DNA of 9,773 bases from CAYNDB01 sp964395915 (GTDB lineage Bacteria > Nitrospinota_A > UBA7883 > JAJRTC01): positions 1 through 9,773 of the forward strand of contig CAYNDB010000095.1 in assembly GCA_964395915.1 (NCBI GenBank). Direction: 5' to 3'. The position numbers were made by a program, and so were the translations under genes. Under the pieces are notes generated by a model. That model searched no databases, was not told where the DNA came from, and saw only the letters and a program-made list of their open reading frames with translations. The stretch's first letter is position 1, and each line of letters opens with the position of its first letter. Below are positions 1-7,440 of the stretch, piece after piece.

Positions 1-851
1 GACACATGCTTGGGAAATTTGGATAGATAGATGTTAAATTGCCCGATAGCCTCTTTTAGCATTCCAGCGTCGGTAAGCGTCCTGGCAATAGAAAACCTCG
101 CCTCATACAGATCCGGTTTTTGATCGATCGCTTTTTTATAAGATTCTATCGCCAATTTGTATTTTTTAAGACGATGATACGATTCTCCCATTAGCATATG
201 GGTGTTAGGGGCTTTCTTCACTAGTTTTGACACTTTCTTATAAAAAAAGATCGCGTCTTCATATGCCGCTTCACGGAAGAAAACGTCGCCAAAAAATTTC
301 ATCGGCGCAGGGTCGTTTGGAAATATTTTAAGGGAAGATTCGGCGAACTTACGCGCTTGCGCGTTGTTTTTCAATGCGAGGAGATATTGGATATACAGAA
401 TTCGCGCATCAAGGAAATCGGGCCTGAGCTTCATCGCCTTTCTGATATCCATTTCCGCCATATCACCCTTTTCCAGGCTTAGAAGAACTATCGCCCTTTT
501 AAAGTAGGCCACATGATTGTTATCATTCTTTTCTATTGCGGTATTAAGAAGCTCTAAAGCTTTTTCAATCAAAATTCTCTTCTTATTTTCTGAAAACTCG
601 TACTTTAAAAGATAGGCGTCCGCCGCGCTTATATAGGCGGGGATATAATCAGGATCGGAAATGATTATCGTTTTAAAACTGTCAATAGCTCTGTCCACCC
701 CCTTAAACCCATCCGCGCGAAATCGCTTTACCGCGGCTTTATAGGACGTCTCGCCGCTGGCTTGCGCAAACGAAATGGAGAAAAGCGGCGCTGTGAATAC
801 CAACAGAGCGAGAGCGAATATCGCAGTTATTTTTAGTTTTTTAAAATTCAT
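1..851 (-). CDS. Exported TPR-repeat protein (partial, C-terminus beyond window)
   Basis: Open from an ATG at 851 to the window edge with no stop, giving 283 visible residues. The start is followed by a clear signal peptide: Lys-rich MNFKKLK, a hydrophobic core (about residues 8-28) and an SFAQA cleavage region, so the protein is exported, probably to the periplasm. Residues ~115-283 form at least five 34-residue helical repeats with the TPR pattern. Good examples begin at NNHVAYFKRA, PNTHMLMGESYHRLKKY and LYEARFSIARTL, with the usual Ala/Gly/Tyr positions and a Pro/Asp near each repeat end. TPRs are protein-interaction scaffolds, and no catalytic domain is visible. A weak Shine-Dalgarno (TTAGG) lies 8 nt before the ATG. 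It follows a terminator, so it probably starts its own transcript. Its partner is unknown; the envelope-protein neighbours suggest a scaffolding role in the same assembly, but that is inference. Confidence 0.9.
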   Translation of the reverse strand, partial: MNFKKLKITAIFALALLVFTAPLFSISFAQASGETSYKAAVKRFRADGFKGVDRAIDSFKTIIISDPDYIPAYISAADAYLLKYEFSENKKRILIEKALELLNTAIEKNDNNHVAYFKRAIVLLSLEKGDMAEMDIRKAMKLRPDFLDARILYIQYLLALKNNAQARKFAESSLKIFPNDPAPMKFFGDVFFREAAYEDAIFFYKKVSKLVKKAPNTHMLMGESYHRLKKYKLAIESYKKAIDQKPDLYEARFSIARTLTDAGMLKEAIGQFNIYLSKFPKHV

Positions 852-869
852 AGCGCATACCTAAGACCT

Positions 870-897
870 ATTGTTATCAACCTGACAAAATTCACAA
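870..897 (-). promoter_or_regulatory. Weak candidate promoter for the TPR gene
   Basis: On the minus strand, TTGTGA (897-892) and AACAAT (875-870) are separated by 16 nt. Each matches four of six consensus positions for sigma-70. It sits between the upstream terminator and the TPR start, where a promoter is expected, but would leave a leader of only about a dozen bases. Confidence 0.28.
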
Positions 898-917
898 ATA
901 CGCAATGCAAAACCCTC

Positions 918-952
918 ATAAAAACAAACCGGAAGGGCTTGTGCCCGGCTCC
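918..952 (-). terminator. Rho-independent terminator after the frame-disrupted paralogue
   Basis: The minus strand reads GGAG-CC-GGGC, loop ACAA, GCCC-TTCC, then GGTTTGTTTTTAT. The GGGC/GCCC stem extends through GGAG/TTCC with a CC bulge, followed by a T-rich tail. It lies about 30 nt after the stop of the upstream gene. Its sequence is recognisably homologous to the hairpin after the 927-aa gene (shared GATAA-TC, GCCCTTC and GGTTT blocks). Confidence 0.65.
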
Positions 953-983
953 GATTTATCGGCGTCATGGTAGTGGTTCATCA

Positions 984-1331
984 CTACTTCCGGTAGTCCC
1001 AAACTGATGAGTCGAGATAACAATCACGATCCGTGGGCCCGGTACATGCATGCATATCACCACACGGATTTGATGGGTACGGATTTGGCTCTTCAGGATA
1101 TTTGCAACTGCCATCAATCGTCGTATGCCCAGCTATCATAGTTTGTCGCGCTACTATCGGTGCAACCCTTCCTGAATATGCAACTACCATCATCCTTCAT
1201 CGCGGTGTGATCATAATTTTCCGCGTCAATATTAGTACACCCTGCCCCTTCTTGGTCGGAGTCGTCCCTATCATCCTTGCCATCACTATCGCCAGACACG
1301 CCTGAAGACGCGCTGTGGCGAGTTGGTTTTG
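984..1331 (-). pseudogene. Out-of-frame 3' end of the shorter paralogue (cysteine repeats and Cys-rich tail)
   Basis: This is the real C-terminal continuation of the upstream reading frame, reached only through two frame changes. Between 1331 and about 1299 the homologous reading moves to the frame that encodes a SGVSGDSDG-type acidic linker and then the repeats GCTNIDAENYD...DDGSC and GCTDSSATNYD...YDD; this equals a one-base loss. At 1116-1117 one extra base (GACGATTGATGG here, GACGATGATGG in the paralogue) creates a TGA at 1116-1114. Reading through it returns to the original frame: DGSCKYP, a Pro-rich spacer, and a tail with three more cysteines (NPCGD, HACTG, RDCYL) ending at TAG 986-984. 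Homology to the intact copy on both sides shows this is coding DNA. Either the gene is decaying, or the two indels are sequence errors; recoding is less likely because no slippery heptamer is visible. The repaired product would be about 466 residues. Confidence 0.72.
1104..1242 (-). repeat. Two 21-residue GCT...NYD...DDGSC cysteine repeats (shorter paralogue)
   Basis: Two coding repeats follow the pattern GCT-x3-A-x-NYD-x2-A-x2-DDGSC. The second is split by the extra base at 1116-1117. Repeat 1 here resembles repeat 1 of the 927-aa protein (IDAENYDHTA/IEAENYDHTA) more than it resembles repeat 2, and repeat 2 likewise resembles its counterpart. The pair was therefore duplicated as a unit together with the gene end. 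Two cysteines per repeat and many Asp/Asn suggest a small disulfide-closed, possibly calcium-binding loop. Confidence 0.75.
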
Positions 1332-2384
1332 TGAGCCTCCTTCCAAAATACCTCTGCCGATAGCTCCGCCGATCACATCGCTCTCAGCCCTGCTGGTTTG
1401 CGTCGACGCTTGGGCGGAGGTATGCTGATCACTGCCAGTGGCGATGGCTTTATCAACCTGCCTGCCCTGAGCCTTTATGCGCTCCATGCCTCTGGCATGA
1501 TCGCTTTGAGCGGAATTCCCCCTCTCATCCCGCACAGTCCCCATATCATTCTGGGCGCTATTGGTCTCGCTGGATGTTTGTGAATATATATTGTTCATGA
1601 CATTATCAGTGACGTTAGCGTCCAGGGCATATTTCATTCCTTTTTCGTTGGGCGCTCCACCGCCATCTATTTTATTCGTATTGATCTCCGAATTTTTGAT
1701 ATCTGTGATAGAGGGAGAACTCTCAATGAAGTCGCTGGTTCTTATGATTCCCGAGTCATCGCCATCTTTTCCCAAGTTGGAGTCTACACCCTTTGCCTTC
1801 CAGGCCTTCAGCATAGCCTTTGCCTCGTCTTCCTTTCGCTTGGCCCTTAGCCACTCACTCCGGGCCTTTAACCTGTCATTTCGGCACTCTCGCTCAGCCT
1901 TTCGCCCGTCAGCTTTGACCTTGCGCTTGGCGGCTTTTTTCTTATCAGCCTCAGCCTTTTTCTTTGCCTCGTCCGCCTTTAGTAACTTTATAGTGTCGTC
2001 AGCCCTTTTCTTCTCCCATTTTCTCCGAATCTCACGCTGTGTCTCTAGTTTCTCCTCCGGGGATAGATTATTCCATTTGCGCTGCTCCTCAGCTTCAATG
2101 CGCGCATTTCTTTCTTTGAGCAATTTTTGAAACTTGTCCGATTTTTCCAGCCCTTCGTCTACGAGACTTTTTTTGCTGGACGTTCCGGCCGCCGCATAAT
2201 ACCTGTACAGGCTGGGCGCGCGCTTTCCCATATATCGTTGGGCGCCCTTGCTTGCGGAAAGCCCGTTCCGCGCCGCTTCATATTGATTCAGCAAAACTCT
2301 GTACCTAGTATCCGGATTGGCAAAAGAGATGGCGGGCGTCAGCGGGAATATGGCTACAGCGATAATGCCAAGCAAGACTTTCAT
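1197..2384 (-). CDS. Exported coiled-coil protein, shorter paralogue of the 927-aa protein (frame disrupted near the 3' end)
   Basis: I chose the ATG at 2384 because it begins a proper signal peptide (MKVLLGIIAVAIFPLTPA, cleavage near SFA|NP). An in-frame ATG at 2435 would add 17 polar residues ahead of it, and neither has a strong Shine-Dalgarno. Residues ~70-195 are an extremely charged Lys/Glu/Arg/Ala helix, probably coiled coil (NLSPEEKLETQREIRRKWEK, then Lys/Ala-rich). Residues ~200-350 align with the C-terminal third of the upstream protein: TSSETNSAQNDMGTVRDER, QGRQVDKA, then IGGAIGRGILEGGS against IGGAAGRGMIEGGS. After that GGS the annotated frame becomes non-homologous (QNQLATARLQ...ITPR) and stops at 1197, while the homologous sequence continues in another frame (984-1331). 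The N-terminal half is not shared with the upstream protein. Function unknown. It is separated from the upstream gene by a terminator and 300 bp. Confidence 0.78.
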   Translation of the reverse strand: MKVLLGIIAVAIFPLTPAISFANPDTRYRVLLNQYEAARNGLSASKGAQRYMGKRAPSLYRYYAAAGTSSKKSLVDEGLEKSDKFQKLLKERNARIEAEEQRKWNNLSPEEKLETQREIRRKWEKKRADDTIKLLKADEAKKKAEADKKKAAKRKVKADGRKAERECRNDRLKARSEWLRAKRKEDEAKAMLKAWKAKGVDSNLGKDGDDSGIIRTSDFIESSPSITDIKNSEINTNKIDGGGAPNEKGMKYALDANVTDNVMNNIYSQTSSETNSAQNDMGTVRDERGNSAQSDHARGMERIKAQGRQVDKAIATGSDQHTSAQASTQTSRAESDVIGGAIGRGILEGGSQNQLATARLQACLAIVMARMIGTTPTKKGQGVLILTRKIMITPR

Positions 2385-2643
2385 GACAATACAGCCCGTA
2401 TCAGCATACATCTTATTTTCATCTGATATTCCCATATGGCTTCATTTTAACGTTCTTAAAAGCTGTCTTTAACAAACTACAAATATTTATAAATACCGTC
2501 TCGAAAAAATCTTCCCAAAACAGTGGTAATGTCGCGACTCCCGGCACAACCGCAAAATACCTGAACCTCTTGTTTCGGAGCCTATTGCGTAATCGCCTCG
2601 CGCAAAGTTCACCCCCGCCCGAAAATCAAAGCTCCTTCCAGAG
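2385..2643. other. Non-coding gap between the two paralogues
   Basis: I see no convincing gene here. On the minus strand it contains an A+T-rich stretch with the perfect palindrome TATTTATAAATA around 2486-2497. This includes a TATAAA that could serve as a -10 for the downstream gene, but no good -35 lies 17 nt upstream. If the alternative ATG at 2435 is used, the gap begins at 2436. Confidence 0.4.
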
Positions 2644-2672
2644 CAAAACCTGAAGGGCCAGTACCTGGCCCT
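2644..2672 (-). terminator. Hairpin terminator at the end of the four-gene unit
   Basis: The minus strand has a perfect 8-bp stem AGGGCCAG / CTGGCCCT with a GTA loop (2672-2654), followed by TCAGGTTTTGC with a short T run. It starts 12 nt after the stop of the 927-aa gene. The T tract is short, so termination may be partial. Confidence 0.65.
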
Positions 2673-2684
2673 GACTTATCATCA

Positions 2685-5468
2685 TCAGGGGGGCGCCCCA
2701 CCGCCACCACCGCCACCGCTAGGCTCCGGCTGCGCGGGGGGTGGGGGATATTTACAGCTGCCATCATCGTCGAGCGCCCAGCTATCGTAGTTAGTAGCGT
2801 CTTTATGGGTGCAACCTTTCTTGTAAGCGCAACTGCCATCATCCGTCTTCGCGGTGTGGTCATAATTTTCCGCTTCAATATCTGTACAGCCTTCCAGCTT
2901 GCCGGAAGGCTTATTTTCACCGCTACTGTCCTGGCCGCAAGCTTTCTCCACCTCTTTTTTGTAGGGTTGCAAAGCGGCGGCGACGGCTCCGTCGCCGGGG
3001 TTTTCTTTTATTCTGGCCTCAAGGTCGGATAGTAAAGCGCGCACTCTTCCACATTCGCCACTTGACGCCCCCCCGCCTGTAGGTGGGTTATTCCGACGAT
3101 CCCGGTCCGGCTCCACAATCATGCCGGTATCTTCAGAGACTCTTGTCCCGGCCGCTATGCCGACCGCAGATCCAAGTGACGCGCCCAGAGCGGATCCTCC
3201 TTCAATCATTCCTCTGCCAGCGGCGCCGCCGATCTGGTCTTCCTCCTCCCTGGTGGTCTGCCTTGCCGTTTCGGCGGACGCATGTTGCTCCTGAGCCGCG
3301 CTTACAGCATTCTCGGCCTGACGGCCTTGCTCGTTGATCTCTTCCATTTCACTGCCATGCCTGCTCTGAGCGGAAGTCGCCCTCTCATCCTGCACAGCCC
3401 CCATATCCCTTTGAGCGTCATCTGTCTGGCTGGATGTTCTTGAACGGACATTATCCATGGCGTCTCCGGTGGTATTTGCGCCAATGGCGATCTGGGTTCC
3501 TTCCTGATTTGGTTGATCGCCTTCTCCCTCCGCGCTCCTAAGATCGTCAACGTCCCTCTCTCCTTTTGACCCACCATCATCCTTACCATCATCGTCATCT
3601 TTTTCACCGTCGCCGCTATCATCAGCGGGAGTGGCCATGGCCACGAGAGTATCCAAACAAGTTTTGGCGTTCGCCATTGCGGCGTCAAGCGCGGAGATAT
3701 TCAGGGCATCGGCTTTGCTTAAGTAAAAATCGATGGTTATAGGAGTTTGAGCGGCGCATCCCGAAAGGTCTCCACCCATTCCTTCAATTTCCGACATGGC
3801 GGCGCTTACACTCGATTTCGCTTCGGCTATTTTAGCTTGAGCGTCGGAAAGCTTTTTCGAAATACCTGGTATCGAACTCAAATCCACGGTCATTCTAATT
3901 TTACCAAGAGAACTCGGTATGGCAATATTCTGCTGGCCCTGGCATTTCCCATGCAAGCTTTGCGCTTCCCTGATCCTTGCCGCGACTCCTCCCTGAACCG
4001 CCATTGTGTTAGCGCCCAATCTCTGCATCGCCATTAACACAGAGGCTTTAGCGTCGGTATATGCGCTGTTTACGCTTTTGGCTTTTTGTATCGCGCTATT
4101 TCTGATCCCATTTTCACTCCTGAGCCTGGCCGAAGCGCTTGTCACATTCGCAAAGGCGCTTCTTGCCTCCCCCGCCTGCTCCTCGGCTCCGCCCAGTTTA
4201 CTTCGAGCGGACGGAATATCTGGTGGGGCGGGGTTATCCCCCGCTTTGGCGTCTACCACGCCACATACAGCGTTGGCGGAGCTCATCACGCCATTAATTA
4301 GCGCCTCAACGGCTTGAGCGCTTGCTTCAAGAGAGGCGCCGAGATCAAAAATATCCTGGTCTTTAGGCGCGGCGTTACATTCACCGACGGCGCTATCGAT
4401 AGTCCCCCTGATCGCCCTCGCTTTATCCAGGGCGTTCTCGGCGTTAAAGGAAGCGATAAAAGCGTCATCCAAAGCATTTTGGGCGAGGTTGCCCGCTTCC
4501 CTAAGCGCTCTTTCAGAGCCTTGACAGAATTGGACAGCATTTACCCACGCCGCCCATCTTTCCTTTTCATAGTCTTCACGCGATTTGCCTATAGTGTTGC
4601 CTGCTACGTTAAACGGATTTCTCGCCCACGTCTCTCTTCCTTTTTTAATCGCCGGATCAAAAACCTCTCTATCCAGAACCGGCTTAAGTTCAGACTCGTA
4701 CACTGCGGCTGAGCATACTCCTGCCACAACACCGCCAACCAGCGCCCCCGGTGGCCCGGCCACGCAAAATCCGGCTTCAGCCCCGGCTGCTGCAATCGGG
4801 GAGCTGAATAGATCTTTGCCGGCATTGTGGGCTATTTCCTTACCGGCGCCCGAAACCCCTTCCCTCCCATACGCATCGTATACCCCTTTGGCATCTACAC
4901 CAAAACCGACAACTTTTCCGGCTCCAGCAAGCCTGCCAGCCCACCTTTCAGTTGCAGTCTCTACGCCAATATTTCCAAGATTCTTCGCCGCGTCGTCCAA
5001 CTCATCAGCGGCTCTTTTGACCCTACCCCTGGCGTTTTCTAATAAATTTGAATTTCTTCCTACATTATGTTCAGCGCTGCGAATAGCCCTAGTTCGGGCT
5101 TTTCCACCTTGTTTCTTTGTTCTTGCCGCTCTACGACGGGCGGCGGCGGACCCTCCCTTTTTTCCTGAGCCACTACGGGCCGCTCTAAGTTTTTTCTCCG
5201 CTTCGCTAAGGTTTTGAGCGGCTCTTCCCGCTTCGGATTCAGTAGCCACAGAAGTTCCTAATGCTCTTTTCCATCTACCAACAGCGGCCCTCTCGGTTGC
5301 GGCAAACCCTCTCCGATCCATAGTTTCCGCCGCCTCTTCGGTTCCACGGTTAAGGGTATCGGCCCATGTCCACCTGTCCCAGGAGTCGTCGGACTTTTTC
5401 TCCTCGGCAAAAATAGCTTGAGAGTCTATTAGGATAAGTATCAGAAGAAAAACTGGCGCCCTGCTCAT
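2685..5468 (-). CDS. Large exported cysteine-repeat protein, 927 aa, function unknown
   Basis: The ATG overlaps the upstream stop (ATGA) and has AGGA 8 nt before it, so translation is probably coupled. Residues 1-21 are a signal peptide (cleavage near IFA|EE). Then: a helical segment with a very basic patch at ~102-130 (KKGG, RRRAARTKKQ); a Gly/Ala-rich hydrophobic stretch at ~223-257 (CVAGPPGALVGGVVAGV) long enough for a membrane hairpin; long Ala-rich helices (~310-605); an Asp-rich linker (~616-645); a block shared with the downstream paralogue (~655-760); and two 21-residue cysteine repeats (860-880, 885-905) before a Pro/Gly-rich end. It has 14 cysteines, an even number consistent with disulfides in an exported protein. 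The order basic region, Gly-zipper-like stretch, long helices resembles secreted toxins or pore formers in general form, but no catalytic domain is recognised. It is the last gene of the unit, and a structural or effector surface protein is the best guess. Confidence 0.88.
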   Translation of the reverse strand: MSRAPVFLLILILIDSQAIFAEEKKSDDSWDRWTWADTLNRGTEEAAETMDRRGFAATERAAVGRWKRALGTSVATESEAGRAAQNLSEAEKKLRAARSGSGKKGGSAAARRRAARTKKQGGKARTRAIRSAEHNVGRNSNLLENARGRVKRAADELDDAAKNLGNIGVETATERWAGRLAGAGKVVGFGVDAKGVYDAYGREGVSGAGKEIAHNAGKDLFSSPIAAAGAEAGFCVAGPPGALVGGVVAGVCSAAVYESELKPVLDREVFDPAIKKGRETWARNPFNVAGNTIGKSREDYEKERWAAWVNAVQFCQGSERALREAGNLAQNALDDAFIASFNAENALDKARAIRGTIDSAVGECNAAPKDQDIFDLGASLEASAQAVEALINGVMSSANAVCGVVDAKAGDNPAPPDIPSARSKLGGAEEQAGEARSAFANVTSASARLRSENGIRNSAIQKAKSVNSAYTDAKASVLMAMQRLGANTMAVQGGVAARIREAQSLHGKCQGQQNIAIPSSLGKIRMTVDLSSIPGISKKLSDAQAKIAEAKSSVSAAMSEIEGMGGDLSGCAAQTPITIDFYLSKADALNISALDAAMANAKTCLDTLVAMATPADDSGDGEKDDDDGKDDGGSKGERDVDDLRSAEGEGDQPNQEGTQIAIGANTTGDAMDNVRSRTSSQTDDAQRDMGAVQDERATSAQSRHGSEMEEINEQGRQAENAVSAAQEQHASAETARQTTREEEDQIGGAAGRGMIEGGSALGASLGSAVGIAAGTRVSEDTGMIVEPDRDRRNNPPTGGGASSGECGRVRALLSDLEARIKENPGDGAVAAALQPYKKEVEKACGQDSSGENKPSGKLEGCTDIEAENYDHTAKTDDGSCAYKKGCTHKDATNYDSWALDDDGSCKYPPPPAQPEPSGGGGGGGAPP
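2754..2891 (-). repeat. Two 21-residue GCT...NYD...DDGSC cysteine repeats (927-aa protein)
   Basis: Intact tandem pair (residues 860-880 and 885-905) with the pattern GCT-x3-A-x-NYD-x2-A-x2-DDGSC: IEAENYDHTAKTDDGSC then HKDATNYDSWALDDDGSC. Repeats of this kind recur in large secreted proteins of marine bacteria, from memory of the family. Their Asp/Asn content suggests calcium binding, which is inference. Confidence 0.85.
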
Positions 5469-6592
5469 CTGGAAATTCCTGAATCAGAAAAAAGCCCTTT
5501 CGACAGGCTGGTGTACAGACCGTCATATGAAACGAGATCGATACGGTTGACTTTTTTATAGCCCCCGTCTTTCCTGACAAGAAAACTTAAGTAATAGTGT
5601 TCCCCGGAACGCGGAGCGAGAAACACAATGCTTGCGTTGTCGAAAAGAAGATAGTGAATAACATTAAAACCAGCGTAAACGTCGGGAGGTAATTTGAGGA
5701 GGATTTTTTTTGTCCGCTCAGGAGTTTCATCGGCGGACTCGACAAGATTTTTTGTCTTCCCTTCAATAGCCATCAGCATCGCTTTCGCCGTGGCCGCTCT
5801 TAATGATGAAAGCCTGGAATCTTCATCATCCACAGGTTCACGAAAGTTACCCATATTCACTATATTAAAAAGCAGGTTATGTGAAGCTACCGCGTAATTA
5901 TAGTCTTCGAGAATTTCTTTTTTCGTGAACAGAGATATTTTGGATCGCCAGTTAGTTACATTGTCTGTATTTGGGAAATAGTCCTCAAAAGCTTTCATCG
6001 ATTGAGCGACGGCCAAACCAAGAGCTATCGGTTTAAAGGTGTCGCCTCGTAACCATGCCGGCGCTGGATTTAACGGTGGATTGTCCCTGTTTCGAACAAG
6101 ATCGCCAATCATTATTTCCGCATCCACAAGCCGCGCCCCGTCTTTGGTCTCTTCCCACGCCGTTATCAGGTATATATCTGTCAACGGATGGTAGTACGCT
6201 ATGAGAGGGGTCTTTCCTTTTGCGTTGGCAAGCGTCGGAACAGATACATTCATAAAATAGGACCAACCGCTTGCAGGGGGTATCGGTTCCCAAATATCCT
6301 TATTAAATTTGTCGAAGCGCTCTTTCGTTTTTTTATTGGCAAAAGCGTCAAGAGCCTTCTCATAATCGACCACCACAAGGCTTTGAAACACCAATCCGGC
6401 GGCGATAATCTTTTCCAGACGTTTTTTTTGTTTTGGATCAATTTTTTGAACGGACTTCTTCTTGACATTTTCTTGAGGCGCCGCCGCATTGCCAACGCCT
6501 GAAAAAAGAAAGCTTATGAAAAAAAACAGAACCAGAGTTGAGGCCGTGAAATATCTGGCTTGCGCACAATTAATCACAAAATAACGATTCAT
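5465..6592 (-). CDS. Exported protein of unknown function, 375 aa
   Basis: The start at 6592 lies 3 nt after the upstream stop, and the stop overlaps the next start (ATGA at 5468-5465), so this is a tightly packed operon member. Residues ~1-38 form a signal sequence with an unusually long N-region (MNRYFVINCAQARYF) before the hydrophobic core (LVLFFFISFLFSGVGNA) and an AAA|PQ-like cleavage site. There is no alternative Met nearby. The mature part has a basic stretch (~44-60), then a mixed alpha/beta domain. Notable segments are ANAKGKTPLIAYYHPLTDIY (a strand pair), DAEIMIGDLVRN, and a C-terminal strand region with APRSGEHYYLSFLVRKDGGY. I do not recognise a family. Its place between a CsgG-like partner and the large secreted protein suggests an accessory or chaperone role in assembly of that unit, as inference only. 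Confidence 0.85.
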   Translation of the reverse strand: MNRYFVINCAQARYFTASTLVLFFFISFLFSGVGNAAAPQENVKKKSVQKIDPKQKKRLEKIIAAGLVFQSLVVVDYEKALDAFANKKTKERFDKFNKDIWEPIPPASGWSYFMNVSVPTLANAKGKTPLIAYYHPLTDIYLITAWEETKDGARLVDAEIMIGDLVRNRDNPPLNPAPAWLRGDTFKPIALGLAVAQSMKAFEDYFPNTDNVTNWRSKISLFTKKEILEDYNYAVASHNLLFNIVNMGNFREPVDDEDSRLSSLRAATAKAMLMAIEGKTKNLVESADETPERTKKILLKLPPDVYAGFNVIHYLLFDNASIVFLAPRSGEHYYLSFLVRKDGGYKKVNRIDLVSYDGLYTSLSKGLFSDSGISR

Positions 6593-6595
6593 TTG

Positions 6596-7429
6596 TCATG
6601 GCCCGCTTTGAACCAGCTTTGCGTCAAGCTTATTTGGAGAAACACTCACCACTTTTACCTTAAAATAGCCAGGCTTGGCCAATGTCAACTCTTCGGCAAG
6701 GGCTTGAGAATCACCTCTCCAGTAAACATCGAATGACGCCACTCCAGACACAAAGCTTCTTTGGACGACATCCTCCACGCCGCTGATGTTTTCCCGTAAC
6801 ATTTTTTTCAGCGCCGCCACTTGCCAAATCTGGCTTACACTCCCTATAAGCAAGTGAATGTTTCTTGATTTGGCTGTCGCGACTTTCTGTAATTTGTTAA
6901 ACAGATTTCGGCCAAGTTTCTTTATCAGAGGCGTTGTGGCGTCTTGAATAGCCGCAGAGCCCCCTGCAATATCATCCACATGAAGCTTGGCGACCGTGTT
7001 TGTGCCAGTAGCCAGAACTTCGGCGGTATCCGTTTTTATGGCTTTCAACGTTACCGACGCCCTGTATGAACGCATGGAGCTATTTCGCACATGCTCGGCG
7101 GAGCCTTTGGCGATAGCTTTTCCAACAATTATTATGTCGGCCCCAAACTGCAAACCCAAAGCCGCCGCCGCGCGTGGATCGCTGGTCATTGCGTGAAGAG
7201 CTTTATTGCGGTTAACGTTGGTTTTCACAAGCTCCGCGTCTACGACCTCCGCCCCTTTTGCAGAGAGAAAATCTGTGATGATCCGCTCGGCGTCGTTCAT
7301 GGAATAAGTTCCCATGTTCTTTTCGTCTATGAGAATCATGAAACGGGGGGCATGAGGGCCAGCTACCGCATGGCCATAAGTGAACAAAACCAACGCCAAT
7401 AAAAGGAATCTTATTTTTAAGCTACGCAT
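6596..7429 (-). CDS. Exported periplasmic protein with CsgG/LpoB/FlgT-like first domain, 277 aa
   Basis: MRSLKIRFLLLALVLFTYGH begins a textbook signal peptide (cleavage near AVA|GP), and an in-frame TAA just upstream rules out a longer start. Residues ~28-183 have the beta-alpha order of the CsgG/LpoB/TolB-N-like fold: strand FMILIDE, helix AERIITDFLSAKG, strand AEVVDAE, helix PRAAAALGLQFG, strand ADIIIVGKAIA, then SYRASVTLKAIKTDTAEVLA. The same GxDxxIVG signature occurs in the neighbouring CsgG lipoprotein (GVDAVIVGTV), so the two may share a fold. Residues ~188-273 form a second alpha/beta domain (HLLIGSVSQIWQVAALKK, GVEDVVQRSFVSGVASFDVY) like small ring-building or secretin N-type domains. 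There is no lipobox, so it is probably soluble in the periplasm. A G9 tract lies 11 nt upstream of the ATG. The family assignment is fold-level and tentative. Confidence 0.85.
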   Translation of the reverse strand: MRSLKIRFLLLALVLFTYGHAVAGPHAPRFMILIDEKNMGTYSMNDAERIITDFLSAKGAEVVDAELVKTNVNRNKALHAMTSDPRAAAALGLQFGADIIIVGKAIAKGSAEHVRNSSMRSYRASVTLKAIKTDTAEVLATGTNTVAKLHVDDIAGGSAAIQDATTPLIKKLGRNLFNKLQKVATAKSRNIHLLIGSVSQIWQVAALKKMLRENISGVEDVVQRSFVSGVASFDVYWRGDSQALAEELTLAKPGYFKVKVVSVSPNKLDAKLVQSGP

Positions 7430-7440
7430 GACTTACCGCG

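Noticed and set aside
1320..1340. Programmed -1 frameshift site in the shorter paralogue (CACAAAACC region)
   Set aside because: The sequence does not fit the X-XXY-YYZ heptamer in the zero frame, and I see no adjacent stimulatory hairpin; an indel explains it more simply.
1561..2130. Long plus-strand open frame of 189 codons
   Set aside because: It lies antisense within the Lys/Glu/Ala-rich coding region of the shorter paralogue; its Ser/Phe/Ala-rich product is the usual mirror of such a helix, and it has no ribosome site or family resemblance.
2754..2891. Cysteine repeats as a CRISPR-like or tandem DNA array
   Set aside because: Only two units, divergent at the DNA level and conserved as protein; they are coding repeats.
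2609..2920. Minus-strand 103-codon frame over the 3' end of the 927-aa gene
   Set aside because: It overlaps the cysteine repeats in another frame and runs through the terminator; homology between paralogues supports the other frame.
4585..5217. Plus-strand open frame of 210 codons
   Set aside because: It is a shadow of the Ala/Gly/Arg-rich N-terminal region of the 927-aa gene; low-complexity Ser/Ala/Pro product and no initiation signals.
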